A DNA stretch of 64,000 bases from Apium graveolens (taxonomy: Eukaryota > Streptophyta > Magnoliopsida > Apiales > Apiaceae): contig NC_133649.1 of the NCBI RefSeq assembly GCF_009905375.1, positions 233,591,792 through 233,655,791 on the forward strand, given 5' to 3'. Shown here piece after piece: positions 1-12,400 of the stretch (within the stretch, counting starts at the first letter, position 1; each line of letters begins with the position of its first letter). Under the pieces are notes generated by a model, which searched no databases, was not told where the DNA came from, and was given only the letters and a program-made list of their open reading frames with translations. A program made the position numbers and the translations under genes.

Positions 1-1
1 T

Positions 2-2566
2 TCTGTGAAAATTTTAAGGAGTGATAATGGCACTGAGTTCAAGAATTTGATAATGGAAGAGTTCTGCAAAAGCCATGGAATAAAGCAGGAATTTTCTGCT
101 CCTGGAAATCCACAAAAAAATGGAGTCGTTGAAAGGAAGAATAGAACTCTCGTTGAAGCTGCACGTACAATGCTTGAAGAAGCAAAGCTTCCAACCTATT
201 TCTGGGCTGAAGCTGTGCAGGCTGCTTGTTTTACTCAAAATGCAACACTCATTAACAAGCATGGAAAAACACCATATGAGATGGTGAAGAAAAAGAAGCC
301 AAATCTGAAATATTTTCATGTATTTGGATGCAAGTGTTTTGTTCTCAAGACTCATCCTGAACAGCTATCAAAGTTTGATCTAAAAGCTGATGAAGGAATC
401 TTTGTTGGATATCCACTTTCCACAAAAGCCTTCAGAGTCTATAATTTGAGAACAAAAGTGGTCATGGAATCTATCAATGTCTCTTTTGATGACAAGAAGA
501 TCACTGGTCTTAATGATTTCGTTGACCATGATCAGCTGAGATTTGAAAATGAAGACTCATATTCTGATACTGAAAATCCTGACAGTCTAAGTCCTGATAC
601 TGCAAACTCTGATGGATTAAACTCTGATGTTATTAAAACTGTGGTGACTACGTTAAATGAAGATGCTCCTATGCAGGGGGAGCATACTCAAAATCCTACC
701 ACATCTCAAGAAACATTCAAACATGCATCTGGCTCTTCAAGTTCTGATTCGTCAAGTTCTGATAAGCCAAGTTCTGATAGTACTGAAAATCTAAATACTG
801 AAGAATCCAACTCAGAAAGCATAGTTTCAGGGGGAACATCAGAAAATGAAAATGAAGATAGCATGGATCATGGGGGAGCATCCAGTTCTAGAGAAAACCT
901 TCCATCTGCAAGGAAGTGGATAAAATCACATACACCTGATTTGATAATTGGAAATCCTGATGCAGGTGTCAGAACTAGAACAGGTACTTCAAATGAGTGT
1001 CTTTACAATTCTTTTCTCTCTCAGACTGAGCCAAAGAAAGTGGAAGAAGCTCTTCAAGATGCTGATTGGGTGCAAGCAATGCAGGAAGAGTTGAATGAAT
1101 TTGAAAGAAACAAAATCTGGACCCTAGTACCAAGACCAAAGAATAGATCTGTTATTGGTACAAAGTGGGTATTCAGAAACAAAACTGACAGTGATGGCAT
1201 AATTACAAGGAATAAGGCAAGGCTGGTTGCAAAAGGATATTCTCAACAGGAGGGAATTGATTATGATGAAACATTTGCACCAGTTGCTAGGTTAGAAGCC
1301 ATAAGGATATTTTTGGCTTATGCTGCTCACAAAAAGTTTACTGTCTTTCAAATGGATGTGAAAAGTGCTTTTCTCAATGGAGAATTGGAGGAAGAGGTAT
1401 ATGTTGAACAACCTCCAGGTTTTGTAGATACCAAACATCCAGATTATGTCTACAGACTTGACAAAGCACTTTATGGACTTAAGCAAGCTCCTAGAGCATG
1501 GTATGAGACTTTAGCTCAGTTTCTTCTGGAAAGTGGATTCAACAGAGGGACAATAGACAAAACACTGTTCTACCTCAACCATGGAAAGGACTTACTTCTG
1601 GTCCAGATTTATGTTGATGATATCATTTTTGGATCTACAAATGACAAACTTTGCAAGAAGTTTGCCAAACTTATGCAGTCAAGATATCAGATGAGTATGA
1701 TGGGGGAACTTAGCTATTTTCTGGGCCTTCAAGTCAAGCAGAATGAGGAAGGCACTTTTATTTGTCAAACCAAGTACACCAGAAACTTGCTAAAGAAATT
1801 TGGAATGCAAGATTGTTCAAGTGCATCCACTCCAATGGCCACTGCAACAAAACTGGATAAGGATACCGGTAAATCAGTAGATATTACTGACTACAGAGGT
1901 ATGATTGGCTCTCTACTCTATCTAACTGCTAGTAGACCTGATATCATGTATGCTACCTGTCTTTGTGCAAGATTTCAAGCAGATCCAAGAGAACCTCACT
2001 TAACAGCTGTAAAAAGAATCTTTAAGTATCTTAAAGGAACAGCTGCTCTGGGATTATGGTATCCTAGAGAATCAGATTTTAAACTAATAGGTTACTCAGA
2101 TGCAGATTTTGCAGGTTGCAAAATTGACAGGAAAAGCACAAGTGGAAGCCGCCAATTTCTTGGAGGCAGATTGGTTTCTTGGTACAGCAAGAAACAAAAG
2201 TCAATTTCCACATCAACTGCAGAAGCAGAGTATATTGCTGCAGGAAGCTGTTGTGCACAGATTCTTTGGATGAAGAATCAGTTACTGGATTATGGGTTAA
2301 CATATTTCAAAATCCCTATTTACTGTGATAATCAAAGTGCTATTGCTATGACAGGTAATCCAGTTCAACACTCAATGACAAAGCACATCAGCATCAGGTA
2401 CCACTTCATCAGGGAACATGTGGATGAAGGTACAGTGGAATTGCATTTTGTTCCCACAGATCAACAGTTGGCAGATATCTTCACAAAACCATTATATGAA
2501 GCTACTTTTACAAGATTGGTAAATGAACTTGGAATGGTTTCAGGTTCCTTCTCTAAATCTGCTTAG
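2..2566 (+). CDS. pol: Copia pol polyprotein: integrase (partial), RT, RNase H
   Basis: An open frame of about 855 codons enters from the left edge. It begins in the integrase catalytic core at the second catalytic Asp (SDNGTEF) with the catalytic Glu in GVVERKNRT, followed by the copia GKTPYE and FGCKCFV region. A Ser/Asp-rich hinge (about residues 180-300) with many SSD repeats leads into reverse transcriptase ([34 protein letters not shown]) and then RNase H ([33 protein letters not shown]). There are no internal stops or frameshifts, unlike every other pol gene in the window, so this is the best preserved element. The visible start is not a real start, because gag, protease and the integrase zinc finger precede it off the window. 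Confidence 0.93.
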   Translation, partial: SVKILRSDNGTEFKNLIMEEFCKSHGIKQEFSAPGNPQKNGVVERKNRTLVEAARTMLEEAKLPTYFWAEAVQAACFTQNATLINKHGKTPYEMVKKKKPNLKYFHVFGCKCFVLKTHPEQLSKFDLKADEGIFVGYPLSTKAFRVYNLRTKVVMESINVSFDDKKITGLNDFVDHDQLRFENEDSYSDTENPDSLSPDTANSDGLNSDVIKTVVTTLNEDAPMQGEHTQNPTTSQETFKHASGSSSSDSSSSDKPSSDSTENLNTEESNSESIVSGGTSENENEDSMDHGGASSSRENLPSARKWIKSHTPDLIIGNPDAGVRTRTGTSNECLYNSFLSQTEPKKVEEALQDADWVQAMQEELNEFERNKIWTLVPRPKNRSVIGTKWVFRNKTDSDGIITRNKARLVAKGYSQQEGIDYDETFAPVARLEAIRIFLAYAAHKKFTVFQMDVKSAFLNGELEEEVYVEQPPGFVDTKHPDYVYRLDKALYGLKQAPRAWYETLAQFLLESGFNRGTIDKTLFYLNHGKDLLLVQIYVDDIIFGSTNDKLCKKFAKLMQSRYQMSMMGELSYFLGLQVKQNEEGTFICQTKYTRNLLKKFGMQDCSSASTPMATATKLDKDTGKSVDITDYRGMIGSLLYLTASRPDIMYATCLCARFQADPREPHLTAVKRIFKYLKGTAALGLWYPRESDFKLIGYSDADFAGCKIDRKSTSGSRQFLGGRLVSWYSKKQKSISTSTAEAEYIAAGSCCAQILWMKNQLLDYGLTYFKIPIYCDNQSAIAMTGNPVQHSMTKHISIRYHFIREHVDEGTVELHFVPTDQQLADIFTKPLYEATFTRLVNELGMVSGSFSKSA

Positions 2567-3910
2567 ACTTGTTCTGTGTTATCAGACTTTATGCTCAGTA
2601 TTTACAGAATTCATCTCATTGTGTATTCTGTGCTTAATTGATAAATGTCTTTAAGTACTGACTGTTGTCTGATATATGTTTCTAAACTCTGATAAGTGAT
2701 ATTTCTGTTCTAGTACCTATTCAATCCTATGAGGATAACTGTGCGAGATACTGACCTAGTAGTCTTCAATAAACAAATGATTCCATGGAAGAAGTAATTA
2801 TTTCAGTGGAAAACATATGACACTAGCAAATTCTGATAACTGAGCTTAGTTAAGTTCACTTTGTATATCTTATTACTAAGTCACAAATTAGAATAATGCT
2901 ACTCATCTGTTAAGTTCTGATACTAGTAAAACTGCTGAATGTACTAAGTGCTGATAGACCTCTCTTATCAAAAGCAAAAGCAAAAAGATCAAAGATTAAA
3001 ATCAGGTACTCCTTTGAGATCTAGAGTAAAAATGTGGAAGGGACGACCCAAGTGCATTGCTGGTATTAAGTAAATATGCATCAGAAAAGCAAAATATTTT
3101 CTTGGTGACTTTTCACACTCTATGATTACTGGAGAAATACTCTGAAAATAGCATAAATTCTGATAAACAGTCGTGACTCACTTACACTGAGAAGCCACTG
3201 TAAAATAGAATTTCAAAAGATGCATAAAATTAGCACAAAATAGTTGAGGTGGACTCAAGCATAAACTCATTCTTCAGTCGGTTTCAGGACAATGACAGAT
3301 CTTTAGCAAAATTTTAGTTATGCCTTATTTCTAAGATGTACTGCAGTGAATCAGACTTTACTCTTTGTCTGTTTTTAGCTTAATGCACACACTAATCACT
3401 CCATCTGAATGATGAAAATTTCTGTGGTGGTCTATGTTATTTTAGATAAAACAGTCAATGTGTCATTATTGCACAAATTCTGAGGACAAGTTCTAAGTTA
3501 CACGTTCTGATGATTAAGTACTGACGTCCATAACTCAGAACTTGTATGAGTATTTACTAAGATAGGCATTCCTTTTTCGAGTTAAGAAATTATGTTCTGA
3601 TGACTGTTAAGTTCTGGTATAGGTCTAAGTTCTGATTTCTTAGTCTAATCCTTTCCTTGGCTTATCTTTGAATAAAATTTGATAACAGTCTCAGTTTGTA
3701 CTCGAATATGTTGAAGTGGAAGATTAATAGTCACTGTGATTAGGATTAATGGTATTTGTACTTGAACAGACCACTGTTTCTTGTGTTTTGTGCGGTCTAG
3801 ACCATGCTTCCTCGTTCCAATGACTGTTATTCTTTTTCAAAGTCTAGGGAGACGAGGTAGAATTAATTCTACCTGTCAGCATTAAATATCTTTGCGTCTC
3901 TTGGCATTCT
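2567..3910 (+). other. Non-coding spacer after Sirevirus pol
   Basis: No convincing ORF lies in these 1.3 kb. The stretch is AT-rich and repeatedly carries the word TTCTGAT, often as AGTTCTGAT, and its complement ATCAGAA, for example near 2830, 2914, 3505, 3596 and 3635. The same word recurs in the pol hinge, the downstream ORFs and the LTR. Confidence 0.6.
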
Positions 3911-3916
3911 CTTGCC

Positions 3917-3923
3917 TATATAA
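3917..3923 (+). promoter_or_regulatory. TATA box of an internal Sirevirus transcription unit
   Basis: TATATAA sits in CCTATATAAGC, 74 bases upstream of the ATG at 3997. The intervening sequence is CT- and CA-rich like a plant 5' UTR (TCTTTCCATCACATTC, CCTCCTTCTTC). This is the layout of a plant RNA polymerase II promoter, inside the element and independent of the LTR promoter. Promoter activity is inferred. Confidence 0.5.
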
Positions 3924-3996
3924 GCAACCACTTCACATCAGTCTTTCCATCACATTCTTCTCACACACTTATCCTCCTTCTTCTATTAAAAACACA

Positions 3997-4272
3997 ATGG
4001 TTCGATACAACATGTTTTTGAACAACCAAACCTTCACAATGGAGCTAAGTTGTGCCGATTGGCAGCAGGAGTGGCATGTAACAGCCATTCCTGAGGAGAT
4101 CTGGGATTCTGTCCCACAGGAGGTGCTGACTCACCTTCTATTCTTCTATATGGATTACCATCGCCATCTGGAGCGATTGGAGGAGGAAAGGCGGGAAGCT
4201 ATCCGTCAGCAAGAGCGAATCATACGACTCGCCATCTTGTTCGTCGAAGATAGGAAGAGGAAGATGACTTAA
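3997..4272 (+). CDS. Small unknown ORF in Sirevirus, 91 aa
   Basis: This is an ATG-started ORF of 91 residues, placed about 1.4 kb after pol and 0.7 kb before the large extra ORF. I chose the ATG at 3997 because it is the first ATG after the TATA box and CT-rich leader; a longer reading from 3892 would begin upstream of the TATA box. The N-terminal half is rich in Trp and hydrophobic residues (ELSCADWQQEWHV, TAIPEEIWDSVPQEVLTHL). The C-terminal half is a charged helix (RHLERLEEERREAIRQQE) that could form a short coiled coil, ending in a basic tail (EDRKRKMT). No signal peptide or membrane segment is seen. I do not recognise the family. Function unknown. Confidence 0.5.
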   Translation: MVRYNMFLNNQTFTMELSCADWQQEWHVTAIPEEIWDSVPQEVLTHLLFFYMDYHRHLERLEEERREAIRQQERIIRLAILFVEDRKRKMT

Positions 4273-4802
4273 TCTCGTCTTCTTCCTGTTCTTCTTCATC
4301 ATCAGCTTTGTCAGGCTTCTTAGCTAGGACTAAAGCTGTTGATGTTAGGATTAGAAGCTTAGGGAAAATCTTGTATAAGTACTGATGTCATTTCCATTTC
4401 ATAAATGTATTGACTTGATATATTAATGAAAATTGTTTTTACTTCAAGATTTTGTCTCTGAGTTATTTTATCTTGTGTTGATAAATCCTGATTGATATTC
4501 TGATGACCATTTAAATTGTGCTTTTATTTAAGTTCTGATTCTCTGTCAGCACTTATTCATCGAAATTATCTCGGTCATTTTTAACATGATTTATTTTCAG
4601 AATATTAATGTTGCAGTGAAAAATAATTCAATCAGTGCTAACGGTTTAAATTTTGAATTAAAACTGTTTCTCTTCATTAAAGGAACGATTTTTCCTTAAA
4701 ACAAGGCAACTGGGTAAGTAATCATTCTTGTTTTCTCGAGCCCAGTAACTATCCGTTATTACTGCATGTCTGACAGGTGTCCAACGGTAATATTTTTTTT
4801 TG

Positions 4803-4960
4803 TATAAGTACAGCAGAGAGAAGATTTCTGTAATCTTTTTAATTTCTTCATCTTTTATCTCTCTTCTTACTTTTACTCTCCTTCACTTTACTTTTTTCGT
4901 TGTTTTCCTACAGACATTATATCAAACAACTATCAGGCATTCTTAATTCTCAATTTTTTC
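4803..4960 (+). promoter_or_regulatory. Leader of the large extra ORF: TATA-like box and possible splice acceptor
   Basis: TATAAG occurs at 4803-4808 just after a T-run. A pyrimidine-rich stretch follows (about 4840-4910) and ends in TTTCCTACAG at 4914, a good plant acceptor. The ORF begins at 4961. Either a separate promoter or splicing from an upstream donor could place the ORF at the front of an mRNA. The spacer 4273-4802 holds no gene that I can see. Confidence 0.35.
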
Positions 4961-7900
4961 ATGGCACCAAAGGATTTAATCATTGATGGAGCAAAGTTTG
5001 TTCCAAACAACTATGCTGCAATTCTTGATCATGCTGAAGCTCCATTTGAATTGCACTTTGTGCAAGATCTTCTTGCACATAGTGAGGTTGGGTACGCCTT
5101 AACTCAGCCTGAATTATTTTCAAGTCAACAAGTTCTGAGGTTCTGGAGGACTGGCATTTTTGATGATGGTGGTAACCGTGGAACTCCCAGTATTATCTTC
5201 CAAGTGGGTGATTCATCTTTTGTAGTCACTCCTGGTACAGTACGCAGGGCTTTACATCTTCCCGAGGATTGTACTTTCTCAGTTCCAGAGGACTCAGCCC
5301 TTCGGGAGTTAATGGCTGAATTGGGATATGAAAAGAGTCTGACGAAACTTGGACAGTTGAAACGGGCTAATATCAGAAGAGAATGGAGTTTCTTCTTTGA
5401 TTGCATCACCAAAGCTTTTGGGAATAAATGTTCAAATTTTGATGCTATCCCAATTCTGAGTCAGCACATAGGGTATGCTATTATCCATCAAACTCATTTT
5501 GACTTTGCAACTGGAATAATTAGTTTTATTGGGGATAGGATGACAGAGGATCGAGATGTTGTTTATTTTGCTAGATTCTGTCAACTTATTTATACGTATT
5601 GTACTGCTGAACCCCAGTTAGTCAGCACTCAAACCCCACCTTTTAAGGTTGCAAAAAGGTACTTTAACGACCTGATAAATGCTGACACAAACAAATCAAT
5701 GGTGAGACAATTACAGATTCCTCAGTCTGTGAAACAGATTCTGGTAAATGCTGATCCTAATACTTACAAATCTGTTTACTCAAATGTTCAACCAACTCAC
5801 CATAACCAAAATCCATCAACCTCAGTACCTACCTCTCATTCTACTCAACCTACCCTCAGAACTTATCTCAAATCCTATCTCTCCACTTCACAGACTGCTC
5901 AACCTTCTTCTTCAGCACCTACTGTGAAGCCTACATCCTCTAAGCCAAAGAGAACAAAGACTGTTCCTCAAACACCTCAAAAGAGGAGGAGATTTACTTT
6001 GAGAGATGAATCAGATTCTGAGGAACAGATTCCTTCTTCAGAACCTGTTGTGGTTGAAGCTGAGAACGCAACTTCTCAGAAGGATTCTGCAATTGGGGGT
6101 TCTAGGCTTCTCAAGAGGCTTAGACGCATGATAGTTCCTGAAACTCCCAAGGAATCCAAATCAACAAGGAAGTACAAGAAACAGAGGGCACAAAGGCCAG
6201 TTTCATATGATGAGGAGGAAGCAGCTAAGGAAGGGGATCAGGAATCTCTGTTCTCACAAGACAAGGAATTTGCTCCAGTCACTTCTTCTCCATCAACTCC
6301 ATTTCAGGAAGCTGTATCTGACAAGGCTAACTCACCATCTGTGTCTCTTGTTGATCCAGGCACAAGTGCTGAAATTGATATTCAGAACCTGGTTGTGCCT
6401 GAAATACTTTTCTTAGAAGCTCCAACAGCAAATAATACTTCTACAACACCTGTTATTGATGCTGTTCAAACTCCAGAGTTATCAACAACACCTTCTCTGC
6501 ATCAAGATGCTGATGATCAGATTTTAGGTGAGCATCAGGATATGGCTGTTGATCAGAACTTAGTATCAGATCAGCAATTAGAGGATGCTGAAGCCTCCAT
6601 TGATACTCACACTGTTGTCTTATCAGAAGATACTGATTTTTTAAGTTCTGATGCTGTAAATGTTGGAGATACTGGTGCAGCTGCTACAACTGTAGATGCT
6701 GATGAAGCAGGTCCTTCAGGACATACTCCTCCACCGACTCTTCCTAAGTCTGAACTGGTAAAGGAGTTTGTTATCAGGGATGCACCAGTACCTTGGAGTG
6801 AAACTCCTGCAGGTCAGGAGTGGACTAAGGAATGGAACTCAGTTTCATGTGTTCCAAATGTTTTACATCTTGCTGAGCACTTGACTAAAGCTGATGAAAT
6901 GTTAAATTCTGATGATTTTAAAACCCAGCTTAGAGTCACTGCATTGAGTACTAAACATCTACAAGGTCTTCATTCCAATACTCATGCAGAGCTACACAAG
7001 ATTCAGGAGAACTTTATCAAACAGGAACAAGTTTGGAAAATTGATAAGAAAAAGCTCTTCCAACCTACCATTGACAGGGTTGCTTATATTGAGAAAACTC
7101 AAGAGAAGCAACAAGCTCAGATTGATCAAATTCTGACAAATCAAGTTTCTCAGCAATCGCAACTTACTGAAATCCAGACCTCAGTGGAACTACTTATCTC
7201 TCTTTTATTACCTGCTGATGCCAAAAAGGGGGAGAAGGTAATTAAGTCCAAATGCAAAACCAACAAGACACTGCAAGGAAAGGATGATGGAAAAGATGAC
7301 CAAGGAACCTCTGGAATGGGTAGTGGTCATAGTCAAGGTAGAAGGTTTACATCAAGACAAGCTAGTCACAGAACAAGTTCTGATACTGGGAAAAGAATAA
7401 GTTCTGCTGCTGGTAAAAGGATAAGTTCTGATGAACTTCTAGATCTTGATGAGGAAATGTCAAGACAGTTATTTCTTCAAGAAAATCCAGGGATGGACTT
7501 GGAAAGTTTAAAGGAAGAAGAATCCAGACTTAAATCAGAGAAAGTCACATCTAAATCTGAAGCTTCTGGTAAAAAGTTACTTCCAAAACCTAAAGGCATT
7601 GTGATCAAAGAAAGGATACATACTGAAGCAACTTTGGCTAGATCACAACCACAGATAGATCCAAGATCCAAGGGTAAAGAAAAGGTTGGTGAACCTATCA
7701 AGCCTTATGTACCTCCCGAGGAAGAAGAAATTACTGATGGAAAAGATGATCTTGCTCTGACTACAAGAAAAGTTCTTAAAACAACCTCTGACATGGCTTA
7801 AGTTGTTCAGAGTCAAGAAATTGTAAGTTCTGATATTCAGAAGAAGCAAGTAACCTCTGACAGTGCTCAAGTTAACTTGATATCAGAAAATAGAACTAAA

Positions 7901-8671
7901 ACACTCCTACCAGGATTCACTAAAGCAAAACAGACTCAATCTTTGAAGACTACTGCAAGTGGTTTTGAAGCAAGAGTAGTTACTGGAAAGGAAGCTAGAG
8001 ATAAAACTGGATTGGGAAGTGCTGATGAAAGAAGAGTACACAACACTACCAATGATCCAACTTTCTTGAGTGAACCAGGTATTGGAGCAACTCCTGAGAG
8101 ATTGAATCAACTGGAATCTGTACAGATGGTTTACCATACCTACTTGAAAGAATACATCATGTTGTATTTCATGACAGATGGTAGGGTTTATCATATAAGA
8201 CAAAATGCCATTCCTTTGAAGTATTTTGAAGAATTGGAGCATGTACTTTTCTTACTTCAAGTGGATGACAGAATAACAGAGACTGCTGCAAACTACTTAA
8301 AAGAACAGATTCAGAGACAGAAAAGGCTTTATTCTGTTAAGTATGACAGCATATATGTTCCAAAGTACAGAGATCACAATGGTGATATTGTTGATATGAA
8401 GCCTAATACTGCACAGATCAGAACGTATCTTGGTATTAAGGGACTTGAATTCAATCTTGAATCTGATAAAGCTTATGTCATAAGACTAGATCAGGAGTTA
8501 AGAAAAGCAAAGATTAATGATCTCAGAGCTGCAATCTTTCAAACTGGTGAAGATACTGCAGAGCTTAAAGGTGTTAAAAGGAGAATGATTGATGAACTAA
8601 GATATGCTGAGAAATGTTTGCTGAAGAACTATCTCAGAACAACTCCTGACATCAGAGAGATCAGAAAATGA
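4961..8671 (+). pseudogene. Large Sirevirus extra ORF (env-like position), one in-frame stop
   Basis: This ORF starts at ATG 4961 and runs in one frame to TGA 8669-8671 (1,236 codons), broken only by TAA at 7799-7801. By position it corresponds to the so-called envelope-like gene of Sireviruses. Residues 1 to about 270 look globular (FELHFVQDLLAHSEVGYAL, SIIFQVGDSSFVVTPGTVRR, FFFDCITKAFGNKCSN). Residues 280-600 are Ser/Thr/Pro- and acid-rich with basic patches such as KRRRF. Residues about 650-750 form a Gln-rich helix suited to a coiled coil. The tail past the stop is helical and charged. I see no signal peptide and no clear transmembrane anchor, so a fusion-glycoprotein role is not supported. 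Local repeats (TSDMA before the stop, TSDSAQV after it) show that the stop codon aligns with CAA, implying C-to-T decay. Confidence 0.6.
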
Positions 8672-8867
8672 AGAAGCCAAGTCGAAGATCTACAACTGCT
8701 TAAATTATGATATTTATACAGATTAAAGTTGTTATCAGAAGTTGAAATTGGTAAAAACTTTAAGGACTGTAAGTTGTAGTTATCTAGTCTATTTCTCATG
8801 CATTTGTACTTAATGTTTTTGACATCATCAAATATCTGTTAAACTTGTATATTTTGTTAATTTACAA

Positions 8868-8879
8868 GTTGGGGGAGAT
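8868..8879 (+). other. Polypurine tract of the Sirevirus
   Basis: AGTTGGGGGAGAT lies directly before the LTR start (TGTTAG at 8880). It is the expected plus-strand primer for reverse transcription. The 200 bases between the last ORF and this tract hold nothing else recognisable. Confidence 0.8.
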
Positions 8880-9493
8880 TGTTAGATATATTTGATAATG
8901 TCATGGCTAATATGTTTTATGTTTAGCTTTCAGATCTTACGTGAACAGGATAAATCAGTACTTAACTGTTGATCAGTACTTATACTGGAAGTCAGGACTT
9001 AAGTATATCAGTACTTATATTATCAAGAGATAATCATCAGAAGATAGATATCAGAACTTAAGTGCTGAAGGCCAATCAGATAAGGACAGTAGCTGATTAA
9101 AGGGAAGAAGATCGAGATAAACATAAGAAGAGATATGCATGAAGAAGGAATTTCGTGAAGAATGGAATACTTGGAAGAAAAGATATCTGATTGATATATT
9201 TTAGGAAGCAGAATTATATTCCATATCAATTAGCGATTATCTTGTAACTGTGTAGTATATAAACACAGGCATAGGGTTTACACTATAAGTGTTATCATTA
9301 TCGAAGTTATTATTCTTTGTAACCCTAGCAGCTCTCGTGATATTTGTTCATCACTGAGAGGTAACAGTTCCATACTGTAACAGAGTTTATTATTTCAATA
9401 AAGTTTGTTTTCTGTTACTTAAGATCTTAAAGTTCGATTTGAGTGTACTATACACTGTATTCACCCCCTCTACAGTGTGTGTGTGACCTAACA
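8880..9493 (+). repeat. 3' LTR of Sirevirus, 614 bp
   Basis: The LTR starts TGTTAG and ends CTAACA, giving perfect 6-bp inverted termini. A TATA box (TATATAAA, 9256-9263) and an AATAAAG signal near 9398 mark the probable promoter and polyadenylation region. Upstream of the TATA box are several copies of the words CAGTACTTA and ATCAGA, related to the TTCTGAT words inside the element. Confidence 0.85.
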
Positions 9494-12400
9494 CTTTAAG
9501 TCGCTAAGCTCTCAGAGTTCCAAGGAACAAGCTGACCCAGTCGAGGCAAGAGCCTGGCTAAAGGAAATATAGGAATCATTTGAGATTCTAAATGATTGAA
9601 GAATCACAAAAGACTGTTTTTGTCACTTACCCTCCTAAGAGAGAGGCCACCCGCTGGTGAAAGGCCAAGGAAGGCACGGAGCAAGAGATTATAATAAACT
9701 GATTTAAGTTCAGTCAATTGTTTTCAGGAAAGTACTTCCCAAGGTTATGGAGATAGTGTAAAAGCTTTAGAGCCAGAACAAAGGCAGATGAGTATGATGA
9801 ATTATGAATCTAAGTTGTAAAAGTTGTCAAGATTCGTTCTAAGGACACGAATCCAGAATGACGGGATATTTGAAATCAATGCTTATGTTGTGTTGGTTCA
9901 TGAAATAATGATAAGAGAAAGGAAAATAAAGAGAAACTGAAGTGGAAAGAAATATAAAGGCAATAGAGTTTGAGGAATGATAAGGGAGTTGGGTATGAGG
10001 AAACCCTAAAGACTCGTAGCAATAGAAATAGAAAAGTATGTAATCGTCAGGGTGAGGGTGATTCATCATGAGTTAAAATTGATGTTTGAAGGCATAAGAG
10101 ATACATATATTTTATCCCCTGTAAGTTGGGAGGATTCGAGGAAACCTTGAGATAGTTCGAAGGATAAATAATGAGACGCGGATAGACTGAGAAGACAAGG
10201 AAGTAAAAAATTAGGAAAATTTGATGAAGGAAGTGACCTTCAAGAATGTGAAGTGTAAGACCGGTGGCTTGATACCCAGAAAGGGAGACGCCAGGTATGA
10301 AAGATATCCCAACATTGAGATGACTGTTGAGATAAACAATAAAAGTAAATAAGGAATTATTAAGAAGAAGTTCACATTGAACACGACCAATATCTTCCAG
10401 AACATCCCTGTTGTCATTACCAAATTAGGCAAGCAAAGCGAAAAAAACCGTTGTTATCTTTTGGAGGCCATATGGATTGACCTCAGTTTGAATAAGGATG
10501 CTATTGTGAAATTAAGTATAGACTATCGAAGTGAGAATGATTGAATAAGGTAATCTATCAAGTATATATGACTTGATTTATCCATGGAAGAATGTAAGTA
10601 TCTTTTAAAGGTGGAATTAAGGATAAAGCCCCGATAACTTGAAATGAATCCTAGGGGAATGCATAAAAGTTGGCATTTCATCCTTAATAGGGAAATCATG
10701 AGTTTTGACAGTATGAATTGGAAAGGATTAAGGTAACAACAACCTTTAAGGATCAGTGGAGAAATTTTTCAGAAGTATATAGACAATGATTCTGATATTA
10801 GTAAATGGTATCTTGATATGCCATGTGCCTAGGGTGTACCTGATGAAGGATTTAAGGATAACCTTAGAGGTTTTATAAGGAGAAAGGTAATATTCAAAGT
10901 TCTCAAGAATAGAAATTTTGATGAAGGAAATATGACGTAATTATAATAATGCCAGGTGGGGCATGTGTTGAACCATAAGAAAGTATAGATCGATCCAATG
11001 AGGGTCGAGATTGGTGAAAACAAGAAGGACCCAACATAAAAGACGTCCTAAGTATGATCGAGAGTCAGTCGTGTCAATATTCACATCTAAAGACTAAGGC
11101 AATGACTTATGGAAAAATGGTGATTTTTTTTCTCACCAGGACTTAAGAGAAGCATTTTTACATAAGCAGTGATTGAAATGAGGTAGAAAATTTAGTTGGA
11201 GGTGGTTAAAATGACATTGATTGTAAGGAAATTTTACTATCAGGAAAGGCCAAAGAGGTGGCCAACACTTTAAGTGTAAGAGGACAATTATCGGCGCTCG
11301 TGCCAGAGGAATACAGTGATAATGGTCAATTCCATGAAGGTTGTATTATGGTGTGAAAGATTGACATTCCTTCTGATGACTGTGTGGTACTCAACCATAA
11401 TAGTAATTTGGTAAAGATTTAATTCATGTAATCGCCGTGAGCGGGCTTTCTATCTTAGAAGGTCCTATCTTGAGATAAGCCATGAGCATGTTACGAAAGG
11501 ACTAAATGAACCTTTGAGCTTCATGGTTCCCAGTAAAGAAATATGGTTAATAATGGTATTAGCCTTCTATCGTTGCTTTAATTGAAACTCTTCTGCAATT
11601 TTATCTGCTTCATGTCATGTATGTACGTCAGGATCAGGAATGTTCTTCACGAATCATGAATGGTGATTATGTTACCTCCTTAGAAGGATTCGATATGATA
11701 TGAATGGACTCCGTATGGTTAGCTATTAAAACTTCATGGAAAACGAATGACTACAGTAGGTCAACGGTGGTCCATAGTAATGCAGGAATGATTCTGCGAG
11801 TAATGAGCCGATTACTTACAACCGTGAGAGTTGTATTGGAATGGATGTTGAGAGTGAGCACCACTAATCGGGTCATGGTGGTGTATAAGTTATCATTGAT
11901 AGGCTAATTAAGTCGATTATCTACCTATTGAATACTTATTCCTTCTTATCAATAGAGAGTCGTATTACTATACGAGGAAGGTTGCGATGCAAGCATAGAA
12001 TTCTAATAACGATGACGTCTAGAATGAAATCCCAGATTCGATTTCCGATGTCGAGGGAGTTTCAAAGGTGATTGTTTATAAGCTCGAGCAAGAGCATGGG
12101 TCCATAGAATGATGGACGGAATAGTAAATATTCAGACACGTGAAATACGATGCTATAATACTTGATGTTGATATATATACGTATATGTTTTGTTCTCCTA
12201 TGACAAACCTCTATAGTTCAGAGGTAGATTCCAAGCCAGATATTTTGTGGCAGTATATTTTATATATATACAATTCTCTTCAATTCGTTCTTTTCTCTCC
12301 TTTTCATTTCATATAAGCTGAGAAGAACAACCCTTCCAGAAGGGGAGGTATTGCCGAATGACTATCTATCTGTAAGATAGAAGCCTAGTAGGATACCACA

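Larger units (their letters stand above)
1..9493 (+). mobile_element. Ty1/copia Sirevirus-type LTR retrotransposon, 3' part
   Basis: The window opens inside the integrase of a copia element. Visible in order are integrase C-terminal half, reverse transcriptase, RNase H, a long spacer with extra ORFs, a purine tract and a 3' LTR (8880-9493). Extra ORFs between pol and the 3' LTR, the pol type and the TGTTAG...CTAACA LTR ends point to the Sirevirus (SIRE/Maximus) lineage. The 5' LTR and gag lie to the left of the window. Right after the LTR the sequence becomes Tekay-type gag, so this element sits inside the older relic A. The 5 bases after the LTR (9494-9498, CTTTA) should be its target duplication, but the partner is outside the window. 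Confidence 0.8.
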
